Source: Sphingomonas bacterium (GTDB lineage: Bacteria > Pseudomonadota > Alphaproteobacteria > Sphingomonadales > Sphingomonadaceae). Taken from it: 9,322 nucleotides of DNA. The notes under the pieces are model-generated. The model did not search any database, was not told the origin of the DNA, and saw only the letters and a program-made list of their open reading frames with translations. Shown here one piece after another: positions 1-6,303 of this stretch. The DNA lies in the NCBI GenBank assembly GCA_026785965.1, contig JAJAYY010000188.1, positions 1 to 9,322 of the forward strand, read 5' to 3'. Position 1 is the stretch's first letter, and every line of letters begins with the position of its first letter. Both the position numbers and the translations under genes were made by a program.

Positions 1-86
1 CATGTGGCCAACCCGCCGGGTCAGTGTCCGGTTCCGTACGATCAGCGCCAAATGTCTCCAATGTGGCATAATTGTCGCGGTTCAGG

Positions 87-818
87 TCAGCGCAGCCGCT
101 TGACCACCAGCCGCCCGTCGGCGCCGGTCTTGACCCCGAAATTGGGGACTGCCTTGATCAGGTCGGACAGCCGCGTGAAGCCGTAATTGCGCACCGCGAA
201 GCTCGACACCGCTTTGGCGCGCTGGCCCATTTCGGACAGCGAGGCATAACCCTCCTCATCGCGCTTCGACGCCTTGAACGCCGCGCCGAGCACCTGGAGC
301 AATTCGGCATCGACTTCACGCTGACCGGCGGTGGTCGGCGGGGCCTCGAGCGCTTCGTCCTTGCCGCTGGCAAGCGCCGCGACATCGAAAAAGCGCGTGC
401 AGCTCTGCTGGAAGCTTTGCGGGGTCTTGGCGGTGCCAAAGCCATAGCAGGGCAGGCCGTCCTCGCGGATCCGCTGGGCGAGCGGCAGGAAGTCGCTATC
501 GCTCGACATGATTCCGAACCCGTCGACATGACCGCGGTAAAGCAGGTCCATCGCGTCGATCGTCATCCGCATGTCGGTCGCGCTCTTGCCCTTGACGACG
601 TCGAACTGCTGCATCGGAACAATCGAATGCAGCCCGGTGAGGTTGCCCCAGCCCTTGAGACTGGTCTTGGCCCAATTGCCGTAGGCACGGCGGATATTGA
701 TGTTGCCGAGCTCGCCGAGCACCAGCAGCACCTCATCAAGATGTTCGGGCGAGGCATTGTCGGCATCGATCAACAACGCGATGTTAAGCTCGCTTTCGAA
801 GTCGTTACGGTCGCTCAT
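87..818 (-). CDS. NYN-domain (PIN-like) putative RNase with C-terminal OST-HTH/LOTUS domain
   Basis: Predicted cytosolic RNA-processing or RNA-degrading protein of 243 residues. Residues about 11-150 form a NYN/LabA-type (DUF88) PIN-like nuclease domain. The expected acidic residues are visible: D18 and D20 in LLIDADNAS, D82 in KSATDMRMTID, and D107/D109 in MSSDSDF. Residues about 168-243 resemble an OST-HTH/LOTUS winged helix, ending in FGVKTGADGRLVVKRL, a domain thought to bind RNA in related proteins. A polar linker rich in Ala, Glu and Pro (about 151-168) joins the two. The start is well supported: GGAGGA lies 9 nt upstream of the ATG on the minus strand. The gene is single and divergent from the lipoprotein gene. 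Family members of this two-domain type are common in Proteobacteria, but the RNA target is unknown. The domain call is strong; nuclease activity is inferred from the acidic residues. Confidence 0.85.
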   Translation of the reverse strand: MSDRNDFESELNIALLIDADNASPEHLDEVLLVLGELGNINIRRAYGNWAKTSLKGWGNLTGLHSIVPMQQFDVVKGKSATDMRMTIDAMDLLYRGHVDGFGIMSSDSDFLPLAQRIREDGLPCYGFGTAKTPQSFQQSCTRFFDVAALASGKDEALEAPPTTAGQREVDAELLQVLGAAFKASKRDEEGYASLSEMGQRAKAVSSFAVRNYGFTRLSDLIKAVPNFGVKTGADGRLVVKRLR

Positions 819-929
819 CGATCAATTCCTCCATTTCGTCGCGTCTAGCCGCATCGGAGGCGGAACGAAATGCTCCACTCGCACGCTTAACGATCCGCAG
901 GGTGGGGAATGTGTACGGAGGAACGGGAT
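819..929. promoter_or_regulatory. Divergent intergenic region between the NYN gene and the lipoprotein gene
   Basis: This 111-bp gap must hold the promoters of both flanking genes. The ribosome binding sites are clear: TCCTCC at 828-833 (GGAGGA on the minus strand, for the NYN gene) and GGAGGA at 917-922, 7 nt before the ATG at 930. I see no convincing sigma-70 -35/-10 pair. GGAAC at 862-866, followed 17 nt later by CGCT, only loosely resembles an EcfG-type stress promoter (GGAAC-N16/17-cGTT). Confidence 0.5.
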
Positions 930-1277
930 ATGAAGAAATTTGCTTTGACTGCAGCACTTGCCACCGGACTCACGCTGTCGGCGTGTGCGACCACCAATCC
1001 GTACGGTTACAATGATCAATACGGATCAGGCTATCGCACCGACAGCCAGGGCCGCCGCGTCGCGACGGGCGCGGCAATCGGCGGCGTCGCTGGTGCGGTT
1101 GCCGGCGCAGTGATCCCGGGTGTCAGCCCGATCGTTGGCGCAATTGGCGGCGCGGTCCTCGGCGGCGTTGTCGCCGCGGTGATCAACAACAAGCAATATT
1201 ATCGCGATACCCGCGGCTATTGCTATTACGTCGATCGCAATGGCAACCCGATCTACGACTATAACACACGCTGCTAG
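930..1277 (+). CDS. Small glycine-zipper lipoprotein (2TM glycine zipper type)
   Basis: Predicted envelope lipoprotein of 115 residues. The start at 930 is preferred over the in-frame ATG at 909 because GGAGGA sits 7 nt upstream and because it gives a normal signal peptide: MKK, a hydrophobic stretch, then the lipobox LSAC with the lipidated cysteine at C19. After a short Tyr/Gly/Asn-rich linker, residues about 46-85 carry repeated small-residue motifs (GAAIGGVAGAVAGAV, then GAIGGAVLGG) typical of glycine-zipper segments that pack in or on a membrane. The tail (about 86-115) is Tyr-rich with cysteines at 98 and 115, which could form a periplasmic disulfide. Relatives are often outer-membrane or stress-linked lipoproteins of the SlyB/YMGG/OmpA-associated kind, but the exact role is unknown. 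The gene stands alone and converges on the carbonic anhydrase gene. Confidence 0.85.
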   Translation: MKKFALTAALATGLTLSACATTNPYGYNDQYGSGYRTDSQGRRVATGAAIGGVAGAVAGAVIPGVSPIVGAIGGAVLGGVVAAVINNKQYYRDTRGYCYYVDRNGNPIYDYNTRC

Positions 1278-1279
1278 TC

Positions 1280-1295
1280 ACTTAGCCGCTTAAGT
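1280..1295. terminator. Short inverted repeat between convergent genes (weak terminator candidate)
   Basis: The 18-bp gap between the lipoprotein stop and the carbonic anhydrase stop is almost entirely the inverted repeat ACTTAGCCGCTTAAGT. It has a 5-bp perfect stem (ACTTA/TAAGT), one further G-T pair and a 4-base loop. It could act on both strands, but the stem is AT-rich and lacks a U-tract, so it is not a classical intrinsic terminator. Confidence 0.25.
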
Positions 1296-1916
1296 TCAGA
1301 CGGGGCGGAAGCGATCTTCCGCCTCGTCCAGAACGAACAGACGACCCTCGGCGATGGCAAAGTGGCAGCCGTGAAGCGATAATTCACCGCTGACTATGCG
1401 ATCCGCGACGAACGGAAACGATCGGAGGTTGGTCAGGCTCTGGCGAACCGCTGCCAGTTCTAGCGCGTGTTGTTTGTCGTCGATCGATTCATCGGCCAGC
1501 ACTGCTTTGCGCTTATCGTGGAGGATGCTGATCCAGCCATCGATGAAGCTGTGCCCGCCCACATGGTTCGGCCCCGCTAGCGCCGCCTTGATCCCGCCGC
1601 ACGCGCCGTGGCCCATCACCACTACGTGGCGCACGCCGAGACCCGTTACGCCGAATTCGATCGCCGCCGAGGCGCCGTGAAGGCCACCGCCGACTTCGTA
1701 AGGAGGGACGAGGTTGGCGACGTTCCGCAGCACGAACGCCTGGCCGGGTCGGGTATCGAAAATCGTCGCGGGATCGACCCGGCTGTCGCAGCAGGCGATG
1801 ATCATCACCGGCGGCTCCTGTCCCTCGGCAAGTGCCTCCCAGCGCGACCGTTCATTGTGATATTGAGTGGACCGGAAGCGGTTGTAGCCTTCGATCAGCT
1901 TGCGGAATTCAGGCAT
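1296..1916 (-). CDS. Beta-class carbonic anhydrase
   Basis: Interconverts CO2 and bicarbonate. The 206-residue protein has the full beta-class zinc site: C42 and D44 in ACCDSRVDP (CxDSR motif, with the Asp-Arg pair D44/R46) and H103-x2-C106 in MGHGACGG. The length is typical of bacterial beta-carbonic anhydrases (about 200-220 residues). The N-terminus (MPEFRKLIEGYNRF) has no signal peptide, so the enzyme should be cytosolic. It is the last gene of a three-gene minus-strand operon. Its ATG overlaps the stop of the PII-like gene by one base (TAATG), which suggests translational coupling. With a bicarbonate transporter upstream, it probably balances imported HCO3- with CO2 for carboxylating enzymes. 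The family call is very secure; the physiological role is inferred from context. Confidence 0.95.
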   Translation of the reverse strand: MPEFRKLIEGYNRFRSTQYHNERSRWEALAEGQEPPVMIIACCDSRVDPATIFDTRPGQAFVLRNVANLVPPYEVGGGLHGASAAIEFGVTGLGVRHVVVMGHGACGGIKAALAGPNHVGGHSFIDGWISILHDKRKAVLADESIDDKQHALELAAVRQSLTNLRSFPFVADRIVSGELSLHGCHFAIAEGRLFVLDEAEDRFRPV

Positions 1917-2221
1917 TAAAAGCGATCTCCGCGGATCACTTCGACCTCGCTGAGCATCAATAGCAAGCGGTGACTGTCGAGCAATGGGGCGAGGCGATCA
2001 GCGAGTGCCGCGGCATGATCGGCCGAGGTGATCGCCATGACCACCAGCTTCCCGGTCCCGGTCAGCCGATCCTCGCTCCAGCGGCCGGTCGACCCCGCAC
2101 CCGCCAGCACCGGTAACACGGTGTGGTCGGCGATCCCGCTAGCCAAGAGCGCGTCGATCAGCCGGGGAAGCAGCGGCGCGTCGGCGAGGATCTCGATGCG
2201 CTTGCGGGTGACCATGTCCAT
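1916..2221 (-). CDS. sbtB: PII-like regulatory protein, SbtB type
   Basis: Small 101-residue protein with the pattern of a PII-like ferredoxin fold: an N-terminal strand (RKRIEILAD), a helix (PLLPRLIDALLASG), a glycine-rich loop region (AGAGSTGRWSEDRLTG, about 41-56) in the place of the T-loop, and a final strand (LLMLSEVEVIRGDRF). SbtB proteins bind adenine nucleotides, including cAMP in cyanobacteria, and regulate SbtA, the product of the neighbouring gene here. It lacks the C-terminal CGPxGC-type extension described in cyanobacterial SbtB. I see no classical GlnB uridylylation signature. The start is slightly ambiguous: the ATG at 2221 lies 4 bp after the sbtA stop, and a second ATG at 2215 would remove two residues. 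The stop overlaps the carbonic anhydrase start by one base. Assignment rests on fold pattern plus operon context; a generic DUF3240/PII relative is the alternative. Confidence 0.75.
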   Translation of the reverse strand: MDMVTRKRIEILADAPLLPRLIDALLASGIADHTVLPVLAGAGSTGRWSEDRLTGTGKLVVMAITSADHAAALADRLAPLLDSHRLLLMLSEVEVIRGDRF

Positions 2222-2225
2222 CCGG

Positions 2226-3185
2226 CTATCCGATCATTCGGGCGACGCTGGCGATCAGCGCGATATTGACGACGATGTTGAACGGAAAACTGATTCCGAG
2301 CGACATAGCGAGATAGATGCCGGGATCGGCTTCCGGCAAGGCCAGCCGCATCGCTGCGGGAACGGCGATATAGCTGGCCGAGGCGGCGAGCACTCCAAGC
2401 AGCGCCGCCGTCCCGGCGTCGAGCCCGAGCGCGCTGCCGATCACCACCCCAAGCAGGCCATTGACCAGCGGCAGGGCGACCGCGAGCAGGCCGAGCCGCA
2501 ACGTCAGCGCGCGAGTCTCGCGCAGCCGCCGCGCGGCGATCAGGCCCATGTCGAGCAGGAACAGGCACAATATGCCCTTGTAGCCGCCGTCGAACACCGG
2601 CTTGACCGGCGCGAATCCTTTTTCGCCAGCGATCAGCCCGATTACGAAGGCGCCAACCAATAGGACGACCGATGCGTTGAGCAGCACTTCATGCCACAGC
2701 GCGCGCTCCGGACCGCCCTGTTCAGCGGCAATTTTGCCGCGACGCGCCAGCAGCAGACCGGAGACGATCGCTGGCGTTTCCATCAGCGCGAGCACCGCGA
2801 CCATGAACCCCGCGGCTGGAAGCCCGGCACCTTTCAGCATCTCATTGGCAGTGATGAAGGTCACAAGGCTGACCGAGCCATAGTGCGCTGCCACCGCAGC
2901 GGCATCGACCCGGCCGAGCCGGCCGAACCCGCGCAACGCAGCGAAGGCGGGAAGGGGGAGAATAAAGCTGAGCGTCATCCCGGCCGCGCCGGCGAGAAAC
3001 AGCGCTTCGGTCATGCCGCTCGTCGATACTTCGACCCCGCCCTTGAGGCCGATCGCGGCCATCAGGTAGATCGCCATTCCCTTTGCGAAGGCTTCGGGGA
3101 TGGCGAGATCGGAGCGGGCGAATCCGGCAAACAGCCCAAGCGCGAAGAACAGGATGATCGGGGACGTCAGTGTGTCGAAAACCAT
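2226..3185 (-). CDS. sbtA: SbtA-family sodium-dependent bicarbonate transporter
   Basis: Inner-membrane protein of 319 residues, matching the SbtA (DUF897) family in length and pattern. It has about ten hydrophobic segments in two halves separated by a polar loop near 148-165 (RRGKIAAEQGGPERALWHE). Family-like motifs are present in both halves: HYGSVSLVTFITANE (101-115) and METPAI (135-140) in the first, ASASYIAVPAAMR (268-280) and GISFPFN (297-303) in the second. These small/polar stretches correspond to the half-helix regions that bind Na+ and HCO3- in cyanobacterial SbtA. The gene heads an operon with the PII-like gene (4-bp gap) and carbonic anhydrase, which strongly supports bicarbonate as substrate. 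A purine-rich GGGGATGG lies just before the ATG. Substrate and sodium coupling are inferred from the family. Confidence 0.88.
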   Translation of the reverse strand: MVFDTLTSPIILFFALGLFAGFARSDLAIPEAFAKGMAIYLMAAIGLKGGVEVSTSGMTEALFLAGAAGMTLSFILPLPAFAALRGFGRLGRVDAAAVAAHYGSVSLVTFITANEMLKGAGLPAAGFMVAVLALMETPAIVSGLLLARRGKIAAEQGGPERALWHEVLLNASVVLLVGAFVIGLIAGEKGFAPVKPVFDGGYKGILCLFLLDMGLIAARRLRETRALTLRLGLLAVALPLVNGLLGVVIGSALGLDAGTAALLGVLAASASYIAVPAAMRLALPEADPGIYLAMSLGISFPFNIVVNIALIASVARMIG

Positions 3186-3267
3186 GCTGCCATCCCCAAT
3201 GATGTGCGCCAGCTAAGCAATGCCGCGATCATTGGCAATTGCCGCCACCATCGCTATCTCCCGCGTC
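3186..3267. promoter_or_regulatory. Compact divergent promoter region, sbtA / lipA, centred on a palindrome
   Basis: Only 82 bp separate the sbtA start from the preferred lipA start. At 3234-3243 lies a perfect 10-bp palindrome, GGCAATTGCC. It overlaps a plus-strand -35-like TTGGCA (3232-3237), followed after 17 bp by TATCTC (3255-3260). It also overlaps a minus-strand TTGCCA (3238-3233), followed after 17 bp by a poorer TAGCTG (3215-3210). The two candidate promoters would share the palindrome back to back, so a protein bound there could affect both operons. The spacings are good but the -10 elements are weak. Confidence 0.3.
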
Positions 3268-4209
3268 ATGAACGCACAGCTTCCCGTCCCGCCCTCTGCG
3301 CCAACACCCGCTCCGAAACAACGCAAGCCCGACTGGATTCGGGTCAAGGCGCCGGTCGGCGAAGGTTATGCCGAAACCCGGCGGCTGATGCGCAGCCTCA
3401 ATCTGACCACGGTGTGCGAAGAAGCGGCGTGCCCGAACATCGGCGAATGCTGGACCAAGAAGCACGCGACGGTGATGATCCTGGGCGACACCTGCACGCG
3501 GGCGTGCGCGTTTTGCAACGTCAAGACCGGGATGCCGCGCGCGGTCGACGCGCTGGAGCCGCAGCACACCGCCGACGCGGCGGCGGCGCTCGGGCTGAGC
3601 CACATCGTCATCACCTCGGTCGACCGCGACGATCTGCCCGACGGTGGGGCGAGCCAGTTCGTCAAGGTGATTGAGGCGCTGCGGCGGACCACGCCCGACA
3701 CCACGATCGAGATTTTGACCCCCGATTTCCGCAACAAGCATGAGCGCGCGGTCGAGGCGATCGTCGCGGCGCGGCCCGATGTCTACAATCACAATCTCGA
3801 GACCGTCCCGCGGCTCTACCCGACGATCCGCCCCGGCGCGCGCTACTACGCCTCGCTGCGCTTGCTTGAGACGGTCAAGAAACTCGACCCGTCGATTTTC
3901 ACCAAGTCAGGCGTGATGGTCGGGCTCGGCGAACAGCGGCTCGAGGTCCACCAGGTGATGGACGACATGCGCTCGGCGGGGATCGATTTTTTGACGATGG
4001 GCCAGTATCTCCAGCCGACTCCGCGCCATGCCAATGTCGAGGAATTCGTCACCCCCGACGCGTTCAAAGCCTACGCCTCGATCGCTCGGGCCAAGGGCTT
4101 CCTGCTGGTCGCGGCCAGCCCGCTGACTCGGTCGAGCTATCACGCGGGCGATGATTTCGCGAAGATGAAAGCGGCGCGCGATGCGTTACTGGCGCGGGCA
4201 GGGGCCTGA
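3268..4209 (+). CDS. lipA: Lipoyl synthase (radical SAM)
   Basis: Inserts two sulfur atoms into octanoyl groups on the lipoyl domains of 2-oxoacid dehydrogenases and the glycine cleavage H protein. Numbered from 3268 (313 residues), it shows the auxiliary-cluster motif C50-x4-C55-x5-C61 ([12 protein letters not shown]) and the radical SAM motif C76-x3-C80-x2-C83 (CTRACAFC). Near the C-terminus is [10 protein letters not shown], whose serine coordinates the auxiliary cluster in the family. All catalytic ligands are present and the length is normal. The start at 3268 ([10 protein letters not shown]) is preferred over the in-frame ATG at 3220: the N-terminus then resembles other alphaproteobacterial LipA proteins, and 3220 lies upstream of the best promoter candidate. 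Neither start has a Shine-Dalgarno sequence. The stop overlaps the next gene by one base (TGATG). Confidence 0.95.
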   Translation: MNAQLPVPPSAPTPAPKQRKPDWIRVKAPVGEGYAETRRLMRSLNLTTVCEEAACPNIGECWTKKHATVMILGDTCTRACAFCNVKTGMPRAVDALEPQHTADAAAALGLSHIVITSVDRDDLPDGGASQFVKVIEALRRTTPDTTIEILTPDFRNKHERAVEAIVAARPDVYNHNLETVPRLYPTIRPGARYYASLRLLETVKKLDPSIFTKSGVMVGLGEQRLEVHQVMDDMRSAGIDFLTMGQYLQPTPRHANVEEFVTPDAFKAYASIARAKGFLLVAASPLTRSSYHAGDDFAKMKAARDALLARAGA

Positions 4210-4670
4210 TGCCGCGCCATTCCGAGACCAAGCACCTGCCTTATTCCCCCGAGCAATTGTTCGATCTTGTCGCCGATGTCGCACGCTACGATGAGTTCCT
4301 GCCATGGGTGGTCGCAGTCCGCGTCCGCTCGTCGAGCGAGGCGGAGACCGTCGCCGACCTGGTGGTCGGGTTCAACGCCTTCAAGCAGCGCTTCACCAGC
4401 CGGGTGACCAAGCAGCGCTCGACTGCAATCACCGTCGATTATATCGAAGGACCACTCAAATATCTCAAGAATGAGTGGCGCTTCGAACCCGCTTCGGATG
4501 GCGGCACCGAAGTGATTTTCTCGGTCGACTTAGCGTTCAAGAAGCCCCTGTTCGAGGGTCTCGCCGGGGCAATGTTCGACCGCGCGTTGCGGCGCATGAC
4601 GGGCGCGTTCGAGCTGCGTGCCGCAGCGCTTTACGGCAGCAGCAGTTCAAGCGCGCAAAGCGCCGCCTGA
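4209..4670 (+). CDS. COQ10/RatA-family START-like (polyketide cyclase/SRPBCC) protein
   Basis: 153-residue soluble protein of the SRPBCC fold. The N-terminal pattern LPYSPEQLFDLVADVARYDEFLPW is characteristic of the COQ10/RatA family, as are the central IEGPLKYLKNEWRF and the C-terminal helix (FEGLAGAMFDRALRRMTGAFELRA). Mitochondrial COQ10 binds ubiquinone and supports its use in respiration. E. coli RatA was described as inhibiting 70S ribosome association, so databases often call these proteins RatA toxins. With lipA immediately upstream (1-bp TGATG overlap, probably coupled) and no partner antitoxin gene, a ubiquinone-related role is more likely than a toxin. The last 40 bp overlap the end of the convergent pncC gene, and the Ser-rich tail (GSSSSSAQSAA) falls in that overlap. 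Confidence 0.85.
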   Translation: MPRHSETKHLPYSPEQLFDLVADVARYDEFLPWVVAVRVRSSSEAETVADLVVGFNAFKQRFTSRVTKQRSTAITVDYIEGPLKYLKNEWRFEPASDGGTEVIFSVDLAFKKPLFEGLAGAMFDRALRRMTGAFELRAAALYGSSSSSAQSAA

Positions 4671-5137
4671 AGCCGAACCCCCGAGCGCCCGCCACTGGCA
4701 TCGAACAATTTCTGGTCGGCGACGATCGCGTCGGAGCCGGCGTTGCGTTCGGCGCGCGCGAACACCACGGTTCCGACCGGTTTCTGCGGTGTGCCTCCGT
4801 CGGGCCCCGCGATCCCGGTGATCGCCACTGCGACATCGGCGCCCGAGCTTTCGAGCGCGCCTTGCGCCATCGCCCAGGCAGTGGCGATGCTGACCGCACC
4901 AAAAGTTTCGACCACATCTTCGCAGACGTTGAGTTCGGCAACCTTGGCGGCATTCGAATACGTGACATAGCCGCTTTCGAACATTTCGGACGAACCGGCG
5001 ATTTCGGTGATCGCGGCGCTGACCAGCCCGCCGGTGCAGCTTTCAGCGACCGCGACGCGGCGCCCGATCGCGCGATTGGCCGCAACCACTTCGCGTGCCT
5101 TGTCGACCAATTCAGCCGGGAGCAGGTAATCGCCCAT
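4631..5137 (-). CDS. pncC: CinA-family nicotinamide-nucleotide amidohydrolase (PncC)
   Basis: Predicted to deamidate nicotinamide mononucleotide to nicotinate mononucleotide in pyridine nucleotide recycling. The 168-residue protein corresponds to the CinA C-terminal domain alone, with no N-terminal MoCF-like domain. Signature segments are AESCTGGLVSAAITEIAGSS (from residue 31, with candidate catalytic S33), ESGYVTYSNAAK and GIAGPDGGTPQKPVGTV. The start is set by the ispDF stop: TGATG gives a 1-bp overlap and likely translational coupling. The frame stays open upstream to 5347, but that part lies inside ispF and is not family sequence. The 3' end overlaps the convergent COQ10-like gene by 40 bp. 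Some annotations call this gene cinA or competence-damage inducible; the amidase role is the better-supported one. Confidence 0.9.
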   Translation of the reverse strand: MGDYLLPAELVDKAREVVAANRAIGRRVAVAESCTGGLVSAAITEIAGSSEMFESGYVTYSNAAKVAELNVCEDVVETFGAVSIATAWAMAQGALESSGADVAVAITGIAGPDGGTPQKPVGTVVFARAERNAGSDAIVADQKLFDASGGRSGVRLQAALCALELLLP

Positions 5138-6303
5138 CAGTTTGTCTCCATGCGGTCGATTGCGATCCGAATCGTCGCCACCGCCTGTGCGGCAATCCCT
5201 TCGCGGCGACCGGCGAAGCCGAGACCTTCGGTGGTGGTCGCCTTGATGCTCACCTGACCCTCGGCGAGCGCCAATATCTGTGCCACCTTCGAACGCATCG
5301 CGGCGCGGTGCGGGCTCACCTTGGGCGCTTCGGCGACCACCGTGCAATCGACAAAATCGATGATCCCGCCGGCAGCGCGGATCAGGCTCGGGGCGTGGGC
5401 GAGAAAAATCGCCGAGTCGGCACCCTGCCAGTGCGGATCACTCGGCGGGAAATGCTCGCCAATGTCGCCCAGCCCGGCCGCGCCAAGCAACGCATCGGTA
5501 ATCGCGTGGAGCACGACATCGGCATCGCTGTGCCCGGCGAGTCCGCGATCATGCGCGATTTCGACTCCGCCCATCATCAGCGGACCGTCGCCGGCAAAGG
5601 CGTGGACATCGAACCCGATCCCGGTGCGGCTGACGAGGCGCGCGGACAGCAGCGCTTCGGCGCGCTCCCAGTCGGCCGCCGTGGTGAGCTTGTCGAGCAT
5701 CGCGTCCCCCTCAACCGTTGCGACCTTCAGCCCGGCTTCAACCATCACGGTCGATTCGTCGGTCGGGGCGCGCTTACCGGCTTCGTCATAGGCATAGACC
5801 AGATCCTCGACATGGAACGCCTGCGGAGTCTGGACGCGGAACAGGTGCGAGCGATCGACCATCGCTTCGAGCGTTCGAGCGCCTTTGGCGATCGTGTCCG
5901 CCACGGAAACGACCGGCACCGCGCCATCATGGTCGCCGAGCGCACCGAGCAGCCGGTCGATGACGGCGTGCGGGCAGAAGGGGCGCGCCGCGTCGTGAAC
6001 GAGCACGATCCCGTCGCCGAGCGCGGCGAGCCCGGCACGAACGCTGTCGGCGCGCTCGGCGCCGCCAATGATGACGTCGCCGACGTCACGCAGCCCGAGC
6101 GCGGCGCGCGCCATTGCTTCCTGGCCCGAGCCGATCACCACGCGCACCGCGTCGATCCGGGGATGTGACGCCAATGCGTCGACCGCATGCGCCAGCACCG
6201 CCGTGCCGCCAAGCAAGCGAAATTGCTTCGGCAACTCTCCGCCGAGTCGACTGCCCGATCCGGCGGCGACGATGAGGGCGGTGACGTTGTGCGTGGCGGG
6301 CAT
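5137..6303 (-). CDS. ispDF: Bifunctional IspD/IspF enzyme of the MEP isoprenoid pathway
   Basis: A 388-residue fusion catalysing two steps of the non-mevalonate pathway: CTP-dependent formation of CDP-methylerythritol (IspD) and cyclisation of its 2-phosphate to MEcPP (IspF); IspE is separate. Residues about 7-222 are IspD, with the nucleotide-binding AAGSGSRLGGELPKQ (13-27) and LVHDAARPF (101-109). Residues about 225-388 are IspF, with D232 and H234 in GFDVHAF and H266 in HSDADVVLHAI as metal ligands, then TTTEGLGFAGR near the end. The domains join within a few residues at ARLVSRTG. Such fusions are typical of many Alphaproteobacteria. The start has AAGG 9-10 nt upstream. The gene is coupled to pncC downstream and divergent from dusB, 50 bp away. 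Both active sites look intact. Confidence 0.96.
   Translation of the reverse strand: MPATHNVTALIVAAGSGSRLGGELPKQFRLLGGTAVLAHAVDALASHPRIDAVRVVIGSGQEAMARAALGLRDVGDVIIGGAERADSVRAGLAALGDGIVLVHDAARPFCPHAVIDRLLGALGDHDGAVPVVSVADTIAKGARTLEAMVDRSHLFRVQTPQAFHVEDLVYAYDEAGKRAPTDESTVMVEAGLKVATVEGDAMLDKLTTAADWERAEALLSARLVSRTGIGFDVHAFAGDGPLMMGGVEIAHDRGLAGHSDADVVLHAITDALLGAAGLGDIGEHFPPSDPHWQGADSAIFLAHAPSLIRAAGGIIDFVDCTVVAEAPKVSPHRAAMRSKVAQILALAEGQVSIKATTTEGLGFAGRREGIAAQAVATIRIAIDRMETN

Noticed and set aside
1..86. Possible upstream gene or start codon at the left edge (CAT at 1-3) and imperfect repeat of CCAAATGT / CCAATGT at 48-65
   Set aside because: An 86-bp flank is too short to show a gene; the minus-strand ATG at position 3 lacks a convincing ribosome binding site and the repeat is short enough to be chance.
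72..848. 258-codon open frame on the plus strand, antisense to the NYN gene
   Set aside because: It mirrors the NYN gene, has no recognisable domain and its translation is rich in Arg, Ala and Gly as expected from antisense GC-rich codons. The minus-strand gene has clear motifs and a good ribosome binding site.
862..887. Possible EcfG-type general stress promoter upstream of the lipoprotein gene
   Set aside because: GGAAC is present, but the second element reads CGCT rather than the conserved GTT, so the match is too weak to call.
909..929. Longer lipoprotein frame starting at ATG 909
   Set aside because: It would add acidic residues (MCTEERD) before the signal peptide and place the GGAGGA ribosome binding site inside the coding region. 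ATG 930 fits both signals.
3220..3267. Longer lipA reading frame starting at ATG 3220
   Set aside because: No ribosome binding site, an extra 16 residues not typical of LipA, and the start lies upstream of the best promoter candidate. Not fully excluded.
2691..3674. 327-codon plus-strand open frame crossing sbtA and lipA
   Set aside because: It runs antisense to sbtA and then out of frame through lipA. Both of those have strong family motifs, while this translation is low-complexity Arg/Gly/Ala-rich sequence.
4209..4670. RatA-type toxin of a toxin-antitoxin system
   Set aside because: No antitoxin-sized partner (RatB-like) gene is adjacent, and coupling to lipA plus COQ10-like sequence fits a ubiquinone-related housekeeping protein better.
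5095..6168. 357-codon plus-strand open frame
   Set aside because: Antisense shadow of ispDF, which shows complete IspD and IspF motifs.
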